Positions 8,296 to 18,224 are shown, numbered from the stretch's first letter. The stretch: DNA of 64,000 nucleotides from Pueribacillus sp041725775 (GCF_041725775.1 NZ_JBEUEL010000010.1:1-64000), one strand, 5' to 3'. Made by a program: numbers and translations. The notes: generated by a model not told the origin, from the sequence alone.

Positions 8296-11064
8296 GTGAA
8301 ATTTGATGGGGAAACAGGAAATACAATTCAATTTCCAAGACCGCCACGGAAATTAATATCGCTTGGAAAATTAGCAGGGATTTTACTTGCTGTTCTCATA
8401 ATTGGCAGTATTGCTATTAACATTTTAACGGATTACATTTGGACAGATCACCTTGGGTATGGATCTGTTTTTGTGACGATGTTCGTTACGCAAATTAGTC
8501 TTTGGATTATAGGTTTTCTTTTATTTTTTGTCAGTACGCTAGTTTTGTTTTTTAATATCCGCAACGTCTTTATAAAAGATTACCCGAATGACAGATTGCC
8601 TTCTGTTATATTGAATCGCAAATGGTTTACGTTGCTAAATGTACTTATTGCTTTTTTGATTGGTTTGCTTGGCGGAACTATTGTTCAAGGAGTTGGTTGG
8701 GAGCGTGTACTTGGATTCATTCACCAAGTACCGTTCGGAATTGAGGACCCATATTTTGGGAAAGATTTATCGTTTTTTATATATACGTTGCCACTATGGA
8801 ATTTTATAATTGGCGTTTTACTCGTTATTTTTGGTGCCAATATTGTAGCTAAGCTGATCGCTTATTCGATTCATGAATTTATTAAACATTCGCGTCGAGC
8901 TCAACGCCATTTTATTGTAAGTACCGTTTTATTTGGAGTCGTTCTGGCGGGGAAGTTTTTTCTAGCACCTTATGAAAAAGCGTTAACGAGTAATGTGAAC
9001 TTTTTCCAAAAGTCTGTTGTTGAAGGGGTTAGCTTTACAGATAAGCTTATCAACATTCCATTTGATTATGTGATGGTTGGGGTGACACTCCTTTCAACAG
9101 TCTTACTTACATTAGCCACGATCCAAAGAAAGCCTTTTTTCGTTAAGCTGGTCATTCCACTTTTTGTCGGAACATTTGTAATTGGAGTTGCCGCTTCTGC
9201 TATTGTGCAAAGTTTTATCGTATCTCCGAATGAACTTGCAAAAGAAGAGCCGTTCCTTGAAAACAATATTAATATGACGAGAAAAGCGTATGCGCTAGAT
9301 GATGTGAAAATTGAAGATCGACAAGTAAACGATTCACTGACGGAAAAAATGGTTGAACAAAATCGCGAAACCGTTGATAATATCCGGATTAACGATACAC
9401 GGCCATTGAATGAAGTGTATAATCAGTTGCAAACGTTTCGACCGTATTACAATTTCAAAGATGTTGATATTGATCGGTATGAAATCGATGGAGAATATCA
9501 GCAAGTGTTTATCTCTGCTCGTGAATTAACGCAAGAAAACTTGCCTGATCGGGCGCAAACTTGGGTGAATAAACATTTACGCTACACACATGGTTATGGA
9601 ATTGCAGTAAGTAATGTGAACGAGATTACGTCTGAAGGACAACCGGAGTATATCGTCAAAGACTTGCCGCCAGATGGAAGTATCGAAGTGACGCGTCCAC
9701 AAATTTACTTTGGGGAAAATGATTATCATTCTGTTATTGTGAATACAAGCGTAGATGAGTTTGACTTCCCAGATCAAGATGAGTCTGCGACACATCGTTT
9801 TGAAGAAAAAAGTGGTATTCCGTTAACTGGATTAAATCGCTTTTTATTTGCAATTGATGAAAAATCATTTCGCTATATGATTTCAAGACAGTTAACAAGT
9901 GAAAGTCAACTGTTGCAAACGAGAAACATTTTTGATCGGGTGACACGAATTGCTCCATTTTTGCAATTTGATTCGGATCCATACCTCGTCGTTCGTGATG
10001 ACGGGACACTCGTCTGGATGATGGATGCATATACGAGAACGAGTCGTTATCCACATTCTGATTCAGATGGAAACCGATATAATTACATTCGAAATCCAAT
10101 TAAAGTAACTGTCGATGCCTATTCAGGCGAAGTCAACTTTTATTTAATTGAGGAAGATGAGCCGCTTGCACAGACGTATGCGAAGATGTTCCCGAAATTG
10201 TTCACGACAGATGTACCGAAAGATATTCGGACGCATTTCCGCTATCCGGTAGAACTTTTTAATATACAATCGGAAATGTATCGTGCTTATCATATGACGA
10301 ATATTGAACTGTTTTATAATCGTGAAGATTATTGGCAAATTCCAACTGAGAAATACTATGGAGAAGACATTCAAATGGAACCTTATTACGTCACGATGAA
10401 GTTGGATGATGCGGATAAGGAAGAATTTATTTTAATGACCCCATATTCACCGAATAAAAGGCAAAATATGTCGGCGTGGATGGGTGTTCGAAATGACGGT
10501 GAACATTACGGTGAAATGTTCGTTTATACGTTTTCAAGACAACGTAATATTTACGGTCCTCAACAAATAGAAAATCGAATTAACCAAGATGCCGCAATTT
10601 CGCAAGAATTAAACCTTTGGTCACAAGGCGGCTCAAAAGTGATTCGCGGTAATTTACTCGTCATTCCGATTGAAGATACGTTATTATACGTCGAACCGAT
10701 GTACATTGAATCTAATAACGAAACGGCTCTTCCAGAAGTGAAAAGAATTATCGTTTCATACCAAGATTACATTGTAATGGAACCAACGTTGGACCAAGCG
10801 TTAGAACGCCTATTTGCGTTAATCGAAGATCGGGTGCCACCGGAAGAAGCGAATGTTCAAGAAGGTGAAGGTGCATCACCTGCACAAGAAAACAAAGTGA
10901 AAGCGCCGCAACAGTTACTTGAGGAAATTGACCGTATGTTCAACCAATACCAAGAAGCAAATCGAGCAGGCAACTTCGTTGAAGCAGGTCAAGCACTGCA
11001 AAAGCTAGAGCAATTGTTATCAGAGTGGCGTGCGAGTCAAGTCAACACGGACGCGAATGAATAA
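8296..11064 (+). CDS. UPF0182 family large membrane protein
   Basis: 922-residue member of the UPF0182 family, function unknown. The first 320 residues hold about seven transmembrane helices. The rest is a large, probably extracytoplasmic domain with family stretches such as YYNFKDVDIDRYEIDGEYQ and WMMDAYTRTSRYPHS. The C-terminal 70 residues are acidic and low in complexity. GTG is the start, preceded by AGAGAGGGG. It ends at a strong terminator, so it is probably co-transcribed only with the UspA-like gene. Confidence 0.88.
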   Translation: MKFDGETGNTIQFPRPPRKLISLGKLAGILLAVLIIGSIAINILTDYIWTDHLGYGSVFVTMFVTQISLWIIGFLLFFVSTLVLFFNIRNVFIKDYPNDRLPSVILNRKWFTLLNVLIAFLIGLLGGTIVQGVGWERVLGFIHQVPFGIEDPYFGKDLSFFIYTLPLWNFIIGVLLVIFGANIVAKLIAYSIHEFIKHSRRAQRHFIVSTVLFGVVLAGKFFLAPYEKALTSNVNFFQKSVVEGVSFTDKLINIPFDYVMVGVTLLSTVLLTLATIQRKPFFVKLVIPLFVGTFVIGVAASAIVQSFIVSPNELAKEEPFLENNINMTRKAYALDDVKIEDRQVNDSLTEKMVEQNRETVDNIRINDTRPLNEVYNQLQTFRPYYNFKDVDIDRYEIDGEYQQVFISARELTQENLPDRAQTWVNKHLRYTHGYGIAVSNVNEITSEGQPEYIVKDLPPDGSIEVTRPQIYFGENDYHSVIVNTSVDEFDFPDQDESATHRFEEKSGIPLTGLNRFLFAIDEKSFRYMISRQLTSESQLLQTRNIFDRVTRIAPFLQFDSDPYLVVRDDGTLVWMMDAYTRTSRYPHSDSDGNRYNYIRNPIKVTVDAYSGEVNFYLIEEDEPLAQTYAKMFPKLFTTDVPKDIRTHFRYPVELFNIQSEMYRAYHMTNIELFYNREDYWQIPTEKYYGEDIQMEPYYVTMKLDDADKEEFILMTPYSPNKRQNMSAWMGVRNDGEHYGEMFVYTFSRQRNIYGPQQIENRINQDAAISQELNLWSQGGSKVIRGNLLVIPIEDTLLYVEPMYIESNNETALPEVKRIIVSYQDYIVMEPTLDQALERLFALIEDRVPPEEANVQEGEGASPAQENKVKAPQQLLEEIDRMFNQYQEANRAGNFVEAGQALQKLEQLLSEWRASQVNTDANE

Positions 11065-11070
11065 TAAGTA

Positions 11071-11104
11071 AGGGATGTCCTGCACACGAGGACATCCCTT
11101 TTTG
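11071..11104 (+). terminator. Rho-independent terminator
   Basis: GGGATGTCC and GGACATCCC form a 9-bp perfect stem, followed by TTTTT, directly after the UPF0182 gene. It may also serve the convergent gene on the other strand. Confidence 0.9.
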
Positions 11105-11371
11105 CTATTGAGATTGATTTTTGTTGCGACCCATCGCTCTCATAATGAGACCCGCGAGGAGTACGAGGACAATTGCTCCAATCAATGCTGGAACAATATA
11201 AAAGCCGCCGATTTCTGGACCCCATCGGCCTAAAATCGCAGAACCTAACCATGCTCCAATAAACCCTGCAATAATATTTCCGATAATGCCTCCGGGAATG
11301 TCACGGCCGAGAATAAGACCAGCTAACCAGCCGATAATTCCACCGACAATTAATGACCAGATGAATCCCAT
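11105..11371 (-). CDS. GlsB/YeaQ/YmgE family stress-associated membrane protein
   Basis: 88 residues, glycine-rich with three hydrophobic segments: GFIWSLIVGGIIGWLAGLI, GGIIGNIIAGFIGAWLG and VPALIGAIVLVLLAGLI. These are the signature of the transglycosylase-associated/GlsB family. The frame opens further upstream, but ATG at 11371 has AAAGGAGTG at proper spacing and gives the family N-terminus MGFIW. Homologues are general-stress or envelope-stress induced; the biochemical role is unknown. Confidence 0.85.
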   Translation of the reverse strand: MGFIWSLIVGGIIGWLAGLILGRDIPGGIIGNIIAGFIGAWLGSAILGRWGPEIGGFYIVPALIGAIVLVLLAGLIMRAMGRNKNQSQ

Positions 11372-11616
11372 TGTTATATTCACTCCTTTGTAACGTTTCA
11401 GAATATGGAAATTAAAAATATCTTTTATTAATATTTGCCCAAAAGGAATATTTTTAATCAAAAATTGCTAAATATACATGATTTCCGACAACGTTAAAGA
11501 CAGACTAGCGAGATGTCACTACTGGACATAGCATATTTAGTTATGTACTATAAATGCGATTCTATACTTTTGTATATGATCTGAATAAAAGAATGAGTGG
11601 TTGGAGAGAAAATGAT

Positions 11617-11949
11617 ATGAAAACATTGAAGGTTTACGGTCAAGTTATCGACAATGAATCGAGATGTATACATTACCATTCGACTCGAGATATCATTTCG
11701 CTTAAATTTCGCTGCTGCGATAAATATTATCCGTGCTACAAATGTCATGACGAATTTGAAGATCATCCGATTGCAGTGTGGGGGCGAGCAGAATTTGATG
11801 AGCATGCAATCTTGTGTGGGGCTTGTAAGTGTGAACTAACGATTCATGAATATATGAACGCTGAACGTTGTCCTTATTGTACAGCTGAATTTAATCCCGG
11901 ATGCGCAACACATTATCATTTTTATTTTGACGTTAAGGCACAAGATTGA
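11617..11949 (+). CDS. CHY-type zinc-finger protein
   Basis: 110 residues with the Cys/His pattern of the CHY zinc-finger family: CIHYHS, FRCCDKYYPCYKCHDE, CGACKCELTIHEYM and CPYCTAEFNPGCATHYHFYF. It probably binds two or three zinc ions. The start at 11617 is chosen for the GGAGAG 9 bp upstream; an in-frame ATG at 11554 lacks a site. Bacillus homologues exist as free-standing small proteins without known function; yeast Hot13 and plant CHY/RING proteins are distant relatives. Confidence 0.85.
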   Translation: MKTLKVYGQVIDNESRCIHYHSTRDIISLKFRCCDKYYPCYKCHDEFEDHPIAVWGRAEFDEHAILCGACKCELTIHEYMNAERCPYCTAEFNPGCATHYHFYFDVKAQD

Positions 11950-11985
11950 ACTGACAGGAAGATGGTCATTTCATGAAGTTCTTTA

Positions 11986-12186
11986 CGTTGGACTATACAG
12001 CTATTCTTCAAATGGCTGAAACAACATGTAGAAATCAAACATTTTTATGGGATGAGTGAAACAGCGATACAAAATCAAATTTACTTAGCGCTCATTACTT
12101 ACTGCTTGCATGTACTCATCCAGTTGGAGACAAAAAGCAAGAAAACACTGCTTCGAATTAGTCGTTGGCTCAAAGCGACCATCTGA
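11986..12186 (+). pseudogene. C-terminal fragment of an IS4-family transposase
   Basis: A 66-codon open frame ending in TGA at 12184-12186. It reads RWTIQLFFKWLKQHVEIKHF followed by YGMSETAIQNQIYLALITYC, which is the typical last segment of IS4-family transposases (the Y-R-E-K region). The catalytic Glu of the W-x-I-E-L-F-F-K signature is Gln here. There is no start codon or upstream part on this strand: the preceding segment lies inverted at 12236-12474. Confidence 0.8.
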
Positions 12187-12235
12187 AAGGATAGCAAAAC
12201 ATCTACACCTGTCGTTTGATTTGTTTGAGGTTCCT

Positions 12236-12474
12236 TTAGATTTCACCGATTTCTTCTGCATCCAAATCAAATCGGTTCGTGGGTAATCGAAGGATATTTC
12301 CTTTGGTATCCGCTACTTCAATGAGGCGAAACAGGTTTTCTGCCCGCTTTTGAGTCGTCCCGATGTAATATTTATGGGGGAAACCCGTTTACCAAATGAT
12401 GAAAGTAGTGTATTCTTGTCCATACGGCTATCCTTTACTTCTGGATTTGGACAGGAACCACCTGGCATCTCCAT
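12236..12474 (-). pseudogene. Middle fragment of the same IS4-family transposase, inverted
   Basis: On the minus strand, KYYIGTTQKRAENLFRLIEV then ADTKGNILRLPTNRFDLDAE and EIGEI-stop form the section that should directly precede the RW...FFKWLKQH segment found on the plus strand at 11986. The upstream reading frame changes near 12385-12390 (frameshift). The two pieces face each other, so the element was rearranged by an internal inversion as well as truncated. Confidence 0.75.
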
Positions 12475-12737
12475 TGTAATGGATTTTTTGTTGCCTAAAC
12501 CGTTAAATATTGAATATTTTTAGTATTTTGAATTACTGTTTTTAATTTGTGCAACGCTAGTGATACGCAATCTTAATTATAATGATAATTATTGCTGTTC
12601 CTTTTATTTTAAAAAATATAAATTCGGTAATCAATTGTCCTATGAATCAGATATTATGATGATTAAGTTGAACTTTTGTTTGGAAATAACTTTACCAGTC
12701 ATGTTATAGAGGATGGGCAATCCATTTTGACTTGCTT

Positions 12738-12924
12738 CTAATCGTAATCTGGTATCTCTGGAAGATACTCTTGTACCAATTCTCGTAAACTATAACGATA
12801 ATCATGACGGTAGCTTACCTTAACCCTCTCGCCATTTTGGAATTAACGCTTCCAGCATCTCGAAAAACACGGGTTGCATCAATTGCTCGACTATCAGCTC
12901 CGTATTTTTTAATGAATCATTCAT
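12738..12924 (-). pseudogene. Frameshifted small gene, family not recognised
   Basis: An ATG at 12924 opens 34 codons (MNDSLKNTELIVEQLMQPVF...) that stop at 12820. The neighbouring frame continues with VKVSYRHDYRYSLRELVQEY and LPEIPDYD to a TAG at 12738. Joined, they make a plausible 60-residue acidic protein or the N-terminus of a longer one. I read this as a gene broken by one indel. No family was recognised. Confidence 0.4.
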
Positions 12925-12930
12925 AATCAA

Positions 12931-12975
12931 AAAAAGGATAGTGAAGCGGATTTTTCCCGCTCACTATCCTTTTTC
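12931..12975. terminator. Bidirectional Rho-independent terminator
   Basis: AAAAAGGATAGTGA...AGCGG pairs with CCGCT...CACTATCCTTTTT. This very stable stem has A-runs and T-runs on both sides. It ends the RND pump gene on the minus strand. Confidence 0.9.
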
Positions 12976-12976
12976 T

Positions 12977-15900
12977 TTATAGCGATGTTGTTTCTGTTGA
13001 CTCTGCGAGTTGCTGCTTTTTTGCTTTACGGAAGTGAAATAGTTCATAAACGACAGGGATAACGACTAATGTTAGAAGCGTTGACACAGATAAGCCACCG
13101 ATAACGACGACGGCAAGTCCTTTTGATACGAGACTTCCCATTTCCTCTTTTCCGAATAAGAGTGGGATCATGGCGAAAATGGTTGCAAGAGCGGTCATAA
13201 TAATTGGGCGAAGTCGTGTTGCACTGGCTTCAAGCAATGCGTCACGAATTGTCATCGTTTCTTCGTTTTGTCGGACGCGGTCAAGAAGGACAATCGCATT
13301 GGTCACGACGATACCGATTAATAGCAATGCTCCGATCATTGAACCGATATCGACAGGAATTTTGGAAACGACTAAGCCTAAAACTGAGCCGATAACAGCT
13401 AACGGTAATGTAAACAAGATGACGAGTGGGGCACGCAAAGTTTTAAACGTTAGCACCATGATGAGATAAACGAGCCCGATGGAAATGAGCATTAGTTGAA
13501 AAAGTTCTGTAAATTGTTCGTCTTGTGCTGTTGCTGCGCCACCTGCTTGAATTGAATAGCCATCAGGAAGCTTCAGTTTACTCGTTTTATTGTTAACTTC
13601 TTGTGCAATCGAAGACAAATTCGTTGAATCAACTTCGATGCTTAAGCGAATGTATTCTTTGCCACTTTTTCGTAAAATGCTCGTTGGCTTTTCTGCTTTT
13701 TCAATTTTAGCTATGGAAGAAAGTGGAACAATATCATTTTCAAGTACAATCGACAAGTTTCGTAAATCTTTTTCAGTCGTCGGTTCAAGTGCACTATCGA
13801 GCATGACGACGGTATCTTTTTCATCAAGTTTAATCGTACCGATCGGAAAAGGATTCAAAAGCATGTTCACTTGGCTAGCCACTTGTTCTGTGTTCGCTTT
13901 GTCTTGATCAATGACGATGTCAAAGACCGATTTCAGACTATTTTGGTTGCTTTTCACACGCTTAACCCCGTCAATTTCTTCTACAGTTTTGCTGACAAGT
14001 TCAGAAACTTTTAGAAGTTGCTCTGACTCTTCTCCAACAATGTCTAGCGTAATCGTAGAGTTGTTAAACGAGACAAGTGACATTTGGATGATATCAAATT
14101 CGGATTCAGGATACTCTTCTTGTTGTTTTTCGATTTGCTTTATCAACTTCTCGGTATTTGCCCCTTTTTTCATTGCTAGATGAAATTGCGCTGTATTTTG
14201 TGACTGCACTTCGCTGTATTGGGCATCTTCTGGGTTTGAACCGAGAAATAAAATTACTTCTTTGATGTCGGTTTTGTCTTGTAAAAATGTTTCCATCTCG
14301 AATACTTCTTCTTTTACTTTAGAAAATGGTTCATCATCTGGGTACGTCATCGTGATAGAAATATCGTTATCCGTTGCATCAGTCGATCCTTTTGGCATAA
14401 CGGCATATATGCTAATGGCACCGATAAAAATAACGAACGAAAGCAAGATTGGCACCCATTTATGATTTAAACACCAGTTTAAGATGCGAACATAATGATG
14501 CGGCTTGTTATATGCCGGTAAGTTGCCTTTTTTTAGTAAACGTGAACTCATAAGCGGTACGACGATTAAAGCGACGAGCAAAGAGGATAAAAGCGCGTAC
14601 GTAATCGTTAATGCAAATGGTAAAAGTAATTCTTGCAATGATTTCACGAGCCCCATCGGCAAAAAGACGGCAACAGTCGTCAATGTTGAAGATGTAATCG
14701 CAGTGGCGACTTCTCTCGTAGCATCAACGATAACATTTTTAGATAAATCGCCATTTTGTGCTTTTCGGAAAATGTTTTCGATGACGACAATACTATCATC
14801 GACTAACCGTCCAACAGCTACAGCAACAGCGCCAATTGTTAAAATGTTCAATGTAACGCCCGAAAGAGATAAAAATAGTAATGTCATGCCGAGTGAAAGC
14901 GGAATGCTTATAATCGTAATCATCGTCATACGGATGTGGCGCAAAAATAAGAAAATAATCAGCGTTGCAAAAAGAGCGCCGAGCAATACTGCTTGCATGA
15001 GACTATCAACAGAATGAGTGATAAACTCTGAAAAAGAGACGAGCATAGACATTTCGAGAATTGGATTAAATTCGTTATTCACCGATTTGATCATATCTTC
15101 AACTTTATTTCCAATGGCAACGGCGTTTGCGTTCGATTCTTTCATTAACAGTAATGCGACGGCCTCTTTTCCGTTGACACGTGTAAAGAATGTTTCGTTA
15201 GAGTCAGACACTTCGATTGTCGCAATGTCTTTTAATCGGAGGTTTGGCGCAATTCGTAACCTTTCAAGTGCTTCCGTTCCTTCCATTTGGCCAACGACGT
15301 TAATGTTTGTTTCTTTATTGTCAATCGTTTCTTCACTGATACTAACTGCTAAGTTTTTCCCTTGTAACAACCCAATTAATGCTTGGAGCGGAATTTGGTA
15401 GTTTTCTAGCTTGTTTTGATCAAGTGTAATTTTTACTTGTGTCTGTTGTTGACCGTAAACAGAGACGTTTGCAATTCCAGATAAGCTTTGAAACTTTGGA
15501 ACAACGTCTTGTTCAACCGTTTCCATCGCTTCTCGTGTGATTCCATTTGGGAACGAGATTCCGAGCTGCCATAATGGAATCATATCTAGATTAAGCTGTG
15601 AAACAATGGGACGAGAATAGCCTTCGGGCAGTGGAACAGCATCTACCGCTTCTTGTACTTCGGATTTTGCTTCTTTCATATCGACGGTTGATTCAAGCAC
15701 AATATCGATTGTTGTGAAACCATCAGCTGTGGAAGAAAAGACATCGGTTTTTCCTTTCACTGCTCCAACTGCTTGTTCTAATGGTTCTGTCACTTGCTCT
15801 GAAATTGTACTTGCGTCCGTACCTTCTCCCATTACAATGACAGTGACCATCGGATTATCTGCTGCGGGCATAAACTCTTTCGGAAGTGTGAAATAGCTAA

Positions 15901-15985
15901 ATGCCCCTAATCCTAACGATAATACGATAAGTAAAATAACAGCGGCTCGGTTTTTTAGAGCCCAATTTGTAAACCAAATCATCAT
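12977..15985 (-). CDS. RND-family efflux transporter, SwrC/AcrB-like
   Basis: 1002-residue inner-membrane RND permease. One N-terminal helix is followed by two large extracytoplasmic loops (about 35-330 and 530-810) and helix bundles (about 330-520 and 820-990), the AcrB layout. The conserved motif VGRLVDDSIVVIENIFRKAQ is present. ATG at 15985 has AGGAGC nearby; the frame extends 9 codons further upstream without reason to use them. No adaptor or outer-membrane gene is adjacent, as expected in a Gram-positive cell, where SwrC exports lipopeptides or toxic amphiphiles. The substrate is unknown here. Confidence 0.88.
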   Translation of the reverse strand: MMIWFTNWALKNRAAVILLIVLSLGLGAFSYFTLPKEFMPAADNPMVTVIVMGEGTDASTISEQVTEPLEQAVGAVKGKTDVFSSTADGFTTIDIVLESTVDMKEAKSEVQEAVDAVPLPEGYSRPIVSQLNLDMIPLWQLGISFPNGITREAMETVEQDVVPKFQSLSGIANVSVYGQQQTQVKITLDQNKLENYQIPLQALIGLLQGKNLAVSISEETIDNKETNINVVGQMEGTEALERLRIAPNLRLKDIATIEVSDSNETFFTRVNGKEAVALLLMKESNANAVAIGNKVEDMIKSVNNEFNPILEMSMLVSFSEFITHSVDSLMQAVLLGALFATLIIFLFLRHIRMTMITIISIPLSLGMTLLFLSLSGVTLNILTIGAVAVAVGRLVDDSIVVIENIFRKAQNGDLSKNVIVDATREVATAITSSTLTTVAVFLPMGLVKSLQELLLPFALTITYALLSSLLVALIVVPLMSSRLLKKGNLPAYNKPHHYVRILNWCLNHKWVPILLSFVIFIGAISIYAVMPKGSTDATDNDISITMTYPDDEPFSKVKEEVFEMETFLQDKTDIKEVILFLGSNPEDAQYSEVQSQNTAQFHLAMKKGANTEKLIKQIEKQQEEYPESEFDIIQMSLVSFNNSTITLDIVGEESEQLLKVSELVSKTVEEIDGVKRVKSNQNSLKSVFDIVIDQDKANTEQVASQVNMLLNPFPIGTIKLDEKDTVVMLDSALEPTTEKDLRNLSIVLENDIVPLSSIAKIEKAEKPTSILRKSGKEYIRLSIEVDSTNLSSIAQEVNNKTSKLKLPDGYSIQAGGAATAQDEQFTELFQLMLISIGLVYLIMVLTFKTLRAPLVILFTLPLAVIGSVLGLVVSKIPVDIGSMIGALLLIGIVVTNAIVLLDRVRQNEETMTIRDALLEASATRLRPIIMTALATIFAMIPLLFGKEEMGSLVSKGLAVVVIGGLSVSTLLTLVVIPVVYELFHFRKAKKQQLAESTETTSL

Positions 15986-16047
15986 TTTAGCTCCTTTTAA
16001 GTAGTTGTACATAATAAAAAAGAATGGAAGTGCTTTTAGATTTGTCT

Positions 16048-16488
16048 TTAATGAAATAGTGAAATTGCACTCACGAGTAACGTTGCCATTGTTATCAATT
16101 GAAGTACATTGTGCTGAGCGTCTGGGATGATGTTGTCTTTTATTGGAGGCAGTATTTTAAATGTTTTACGAAAGTGCAAATCGTAAAGGTTTTTCGGAAA
16201 TTGTTTTAAGTGAATGCCTGTTAAGTAAGGAAGCCACCAAACGAGTAACTGCATAATGAAAAAAACAAAATAACAAACGACAGCAATAAACATTAAAATT
16301 TTTATGTGCGTGAGATATAAACAAAGGGACATGAAAATGACGAATCCATTTATCAACGCCTCCATCCATTTTTCTTTTTTCGTATAGTTAGAAAGATCAT
16401 TCCAAGGATATAAATTTACGAGTGTAATCATTTCAAAGTAAAATAACAAAATGACTTGCAAATAAATTGAAAAATAAAATAGACTCAC
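16048..16488 (-). CDS. Small membrane protein of unknown function
   Basis: About 146 residues with four predicted transmembrane helices (near 3-25, 45-68, 73-92 and 130-145). A conserved-looking loop reads LPYLTGIHLKQFPKNLYDLH. I start it at GTG 16488, with AGGTGGGGG directly upstream; a TTG start 7 codons earlier is possible. It lies 62 bp ahead of the RND pump on the same strand and could be co-transcribed. No family was recognised. Confidence 0.6.
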   Translation of the reverse strand: MSLFYFSIYLQVILLFYFEMITLVNLYPWNDLSNYTKKEKWMEALINGFVIFMSLCLYLTHIKILMFIAVVCYFVFFIMQLLVWWLPYLTGIHLKQFPKNLYDLHFRKTFKILPPIKDNIIPDAQHNVLQLITMATLLVSAISLFH

Positions 16489-16628
16489 TTCCCCCACCTT
16501 CCTTTTCAATCTTTCATTTTCAGTTTAATCCGCACTTCATTACAAACAAACGAACGAGCGTATGAATTTCTCTCAGTCTTAAGACGGATTAACGAGTAAA
16601 ACGGATGTTCGAACAAACAAAAAAGTAA

Positions 16629-16656
16629 TTGTCATTTTAATACAAATCTGTATAAT
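16629..16656 (+). promoter_or_regulatory. SigA promoter of the PotR-like regulator
   Basis: TTGTCA (16629-16634), 16-bp spacer, TATAAT (16651-16656), 78 bp ahead of the start codon. AATACAA and TTGTATT (16640-16666) form an inverted repeat across the -10 region that may be the autoregulatory operator. Confidence 0.65.
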
Positions 16657-16733
16657 AAATTGTATTATTAATAAACATTAAGTTAAGTAAATGTAAACAA
16701 CCATTTAAAAGAGAGTAAAGGTGACTGTATTCA

Positions 16734-17276
16734 ATGCAAATCGGAAAAAAGATTAAACGTTTGAGGCTTAAAAAAGGATTGACTCAAGAAGAATTAGGTG
16801 AGCGTACAGATTTGACAAAAGGGTATATTTCTCAGCTTGAGCGTAATTTAAGTTCACCGTCGATAGATACGTTATTTTCCATATTAGAAGTGCTTGGATC
16901 TAAACCAAAAGATTTTTTTGATGATGAAGTTCAAGAACAAAAAGTGATTTATACGATGGATGATCGTACGACATTCATGGATGAAGAAAATGGCTACGAA
17001 GTTGAGTGGCTTGTCCCTGGGTCAAATGAAAATGAAATGGAGCCAATTTTACTGACGTTTCAAAAAGCTGGAGAGTTTAAATCATTTGAGCCGTCGCTTT
17101 CGGAAACGTACGCATACGTATTGAAAGGTCGTGTTGCGGTTAGGCTTGGAAAGCGTCATTACTTCACAAATAAAGGAGAATCGATTTATTTCCATGCTTT
17201 GGATGAGCATCAAATTGTGAACGATAATGATGGTGTATCACAACTGCTACTTATTGCCACAGAGTCATATTTATAG
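16734..17276 (+). CDS. XRE-family HTH-cupin regulator of spermidine transport (PotR-like)
   Basis: 180 residues. An N-terminal Cro/CI helix-turn-helix (about 5-60, LRLKKGLTQEELGERTDLTK) is followed by a cupin domain at about 105-178. This architecture is common for regulators next to potABCD. It is 11 bp ahead of the potA remnant. The gene appears intact although the transporter it presumably controls has been deleted, so it is probably a regulator without its main target. Confidence 0.82.
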   Translation: MQIGKKIKRLRLKKGLTQEELGERTDLTKGYISQLERNLSSPSIDTLFSILEVLGSKPKDFFDDEVQEQKVIYTMDDRTTFMDEENGYEVEWLVPGSNENEMEPILLTFQKAGEFKSFEPSLSETYAYVLKGRVAVRLGKRHYFTNKGESIYFHALDEHQIVNDNDGVSQLLLIATESYL

Positions 17277-17287
17277 GAGAGTTTATC

Positions 17288-17541
17288 ATGACAGAACAAC
17301 CAATCATTCAGTTTAAAAATGTGACGAAACAATACAATCAAGATAGCCTAATTTTGAACAATGTGAGCTTTGAAATTGAAAATGGGAAATTTTATACGTT
17401 GCTCGGTCCTTCCGGTTGTGGAAAAACGACGATTTTACGTTTAATTGCAGGTTTTATCGAACCAACGAAAGGTATAATTTATTTTAATGGAAAAAAGATT
17501 AATTCTGTTCCTGCAAACGAGCGTCAAGTAAATACCGTCAA
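17288..17541 (+). pseudogene. potA: potA remnant: N-terminal part of the spermidine/putrescine ABC ATPase
   Basis: The first 84 codons match PotA: FKNVTKQY, Walker A GPSGCGKTT, then INSVPANERQVNTV, where the normal protein continues with the Q-loop. Here the frame instead runs into unrelated residues and stops at 17570. The Q-loop, signature and Walker B are all missing, so no functional ATPase can be made. The downstream sequence from about 17539 is potD in another frame. Confidence 0.88.
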
Positions 17542-18216
17542 TACTCCGTTCCTTACTTTTGGGGTACGTTAGGCATCGCATATAATCCAACGTTATTAAA
17601 CGGACAGACATTTGAAAGTTGGAACGATTTATGGGATCCTTCACTTAAGAAACAGATTATACTCGTTGATAGTGCTCGTGAAACGATCGGAATGAGTTTA
17701 AATTCTTTAGGTTACTCTTTAAATTCAACAGATTTGGAGGAGCTAAGGAAAGCGAAAGAAAAACTTGAGACGTTAACACCGAATGTAAAGGCAATTATCG
17801 GTGATGAAGTGACGCAACTTATGATTCATAACGAAGCAACGATTGCGATTACATGGTCTGGTCAAGTTGCAGACATGATGTGGGAAAACGAAGATCTCGA
17901 TTACGCCATACCGAAAGAAGGCTCAAACTTATGGTTTGATAACATGGTCATTCCAAAAACAGCGATGAATGTTGATGGGGCTCATAAATTTATTAACTTC
18001 ATGCTTGATCCAGAAGTTTCTGCACAAAATGCAGATTATGTCGGGTATTCAACGCCAAATGTTGCTGCATTAGATATTATGGAGCCCGAAGTGACGAAGG
18101 ATGAACGATTTTATCCAGACGAAGAAACACGCAGTCATCTTGAAGTGTATCAAAATCTTGGTCTCGAAATGATCGGTCATTATAATGATCTGTTTTTAGA
18201 ATTTAAAATGCATTAA
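17539..18216 (+). pseudogene. potD: potD remnant: C-terminal part of the spermidine/putrescine-binding protein
   Basis: From about 17539 the frame reads QYSVPYFWGTLGIAYNPTLL, the conserved middle of PotD, and continues about 225 codons to a normal C-terminus (YNDLFLEFKMH). The signal peptide and the first 120 or so residues are gone, as are the rest of potA and all of potB and potC. It has no usable start near the junction. An internal ATG at 17692 would give a non-exported fragment. Confidence 0.88.
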
Positions 18217-18224
18217 AGGAGAGA

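Noticed and set aside
17692..18216. Short open frame as an independent substrate-binding gene
   Set aside because: It is the C-terminal part of potD without signal peptide or N-lobe. Annotated as part of the relic.
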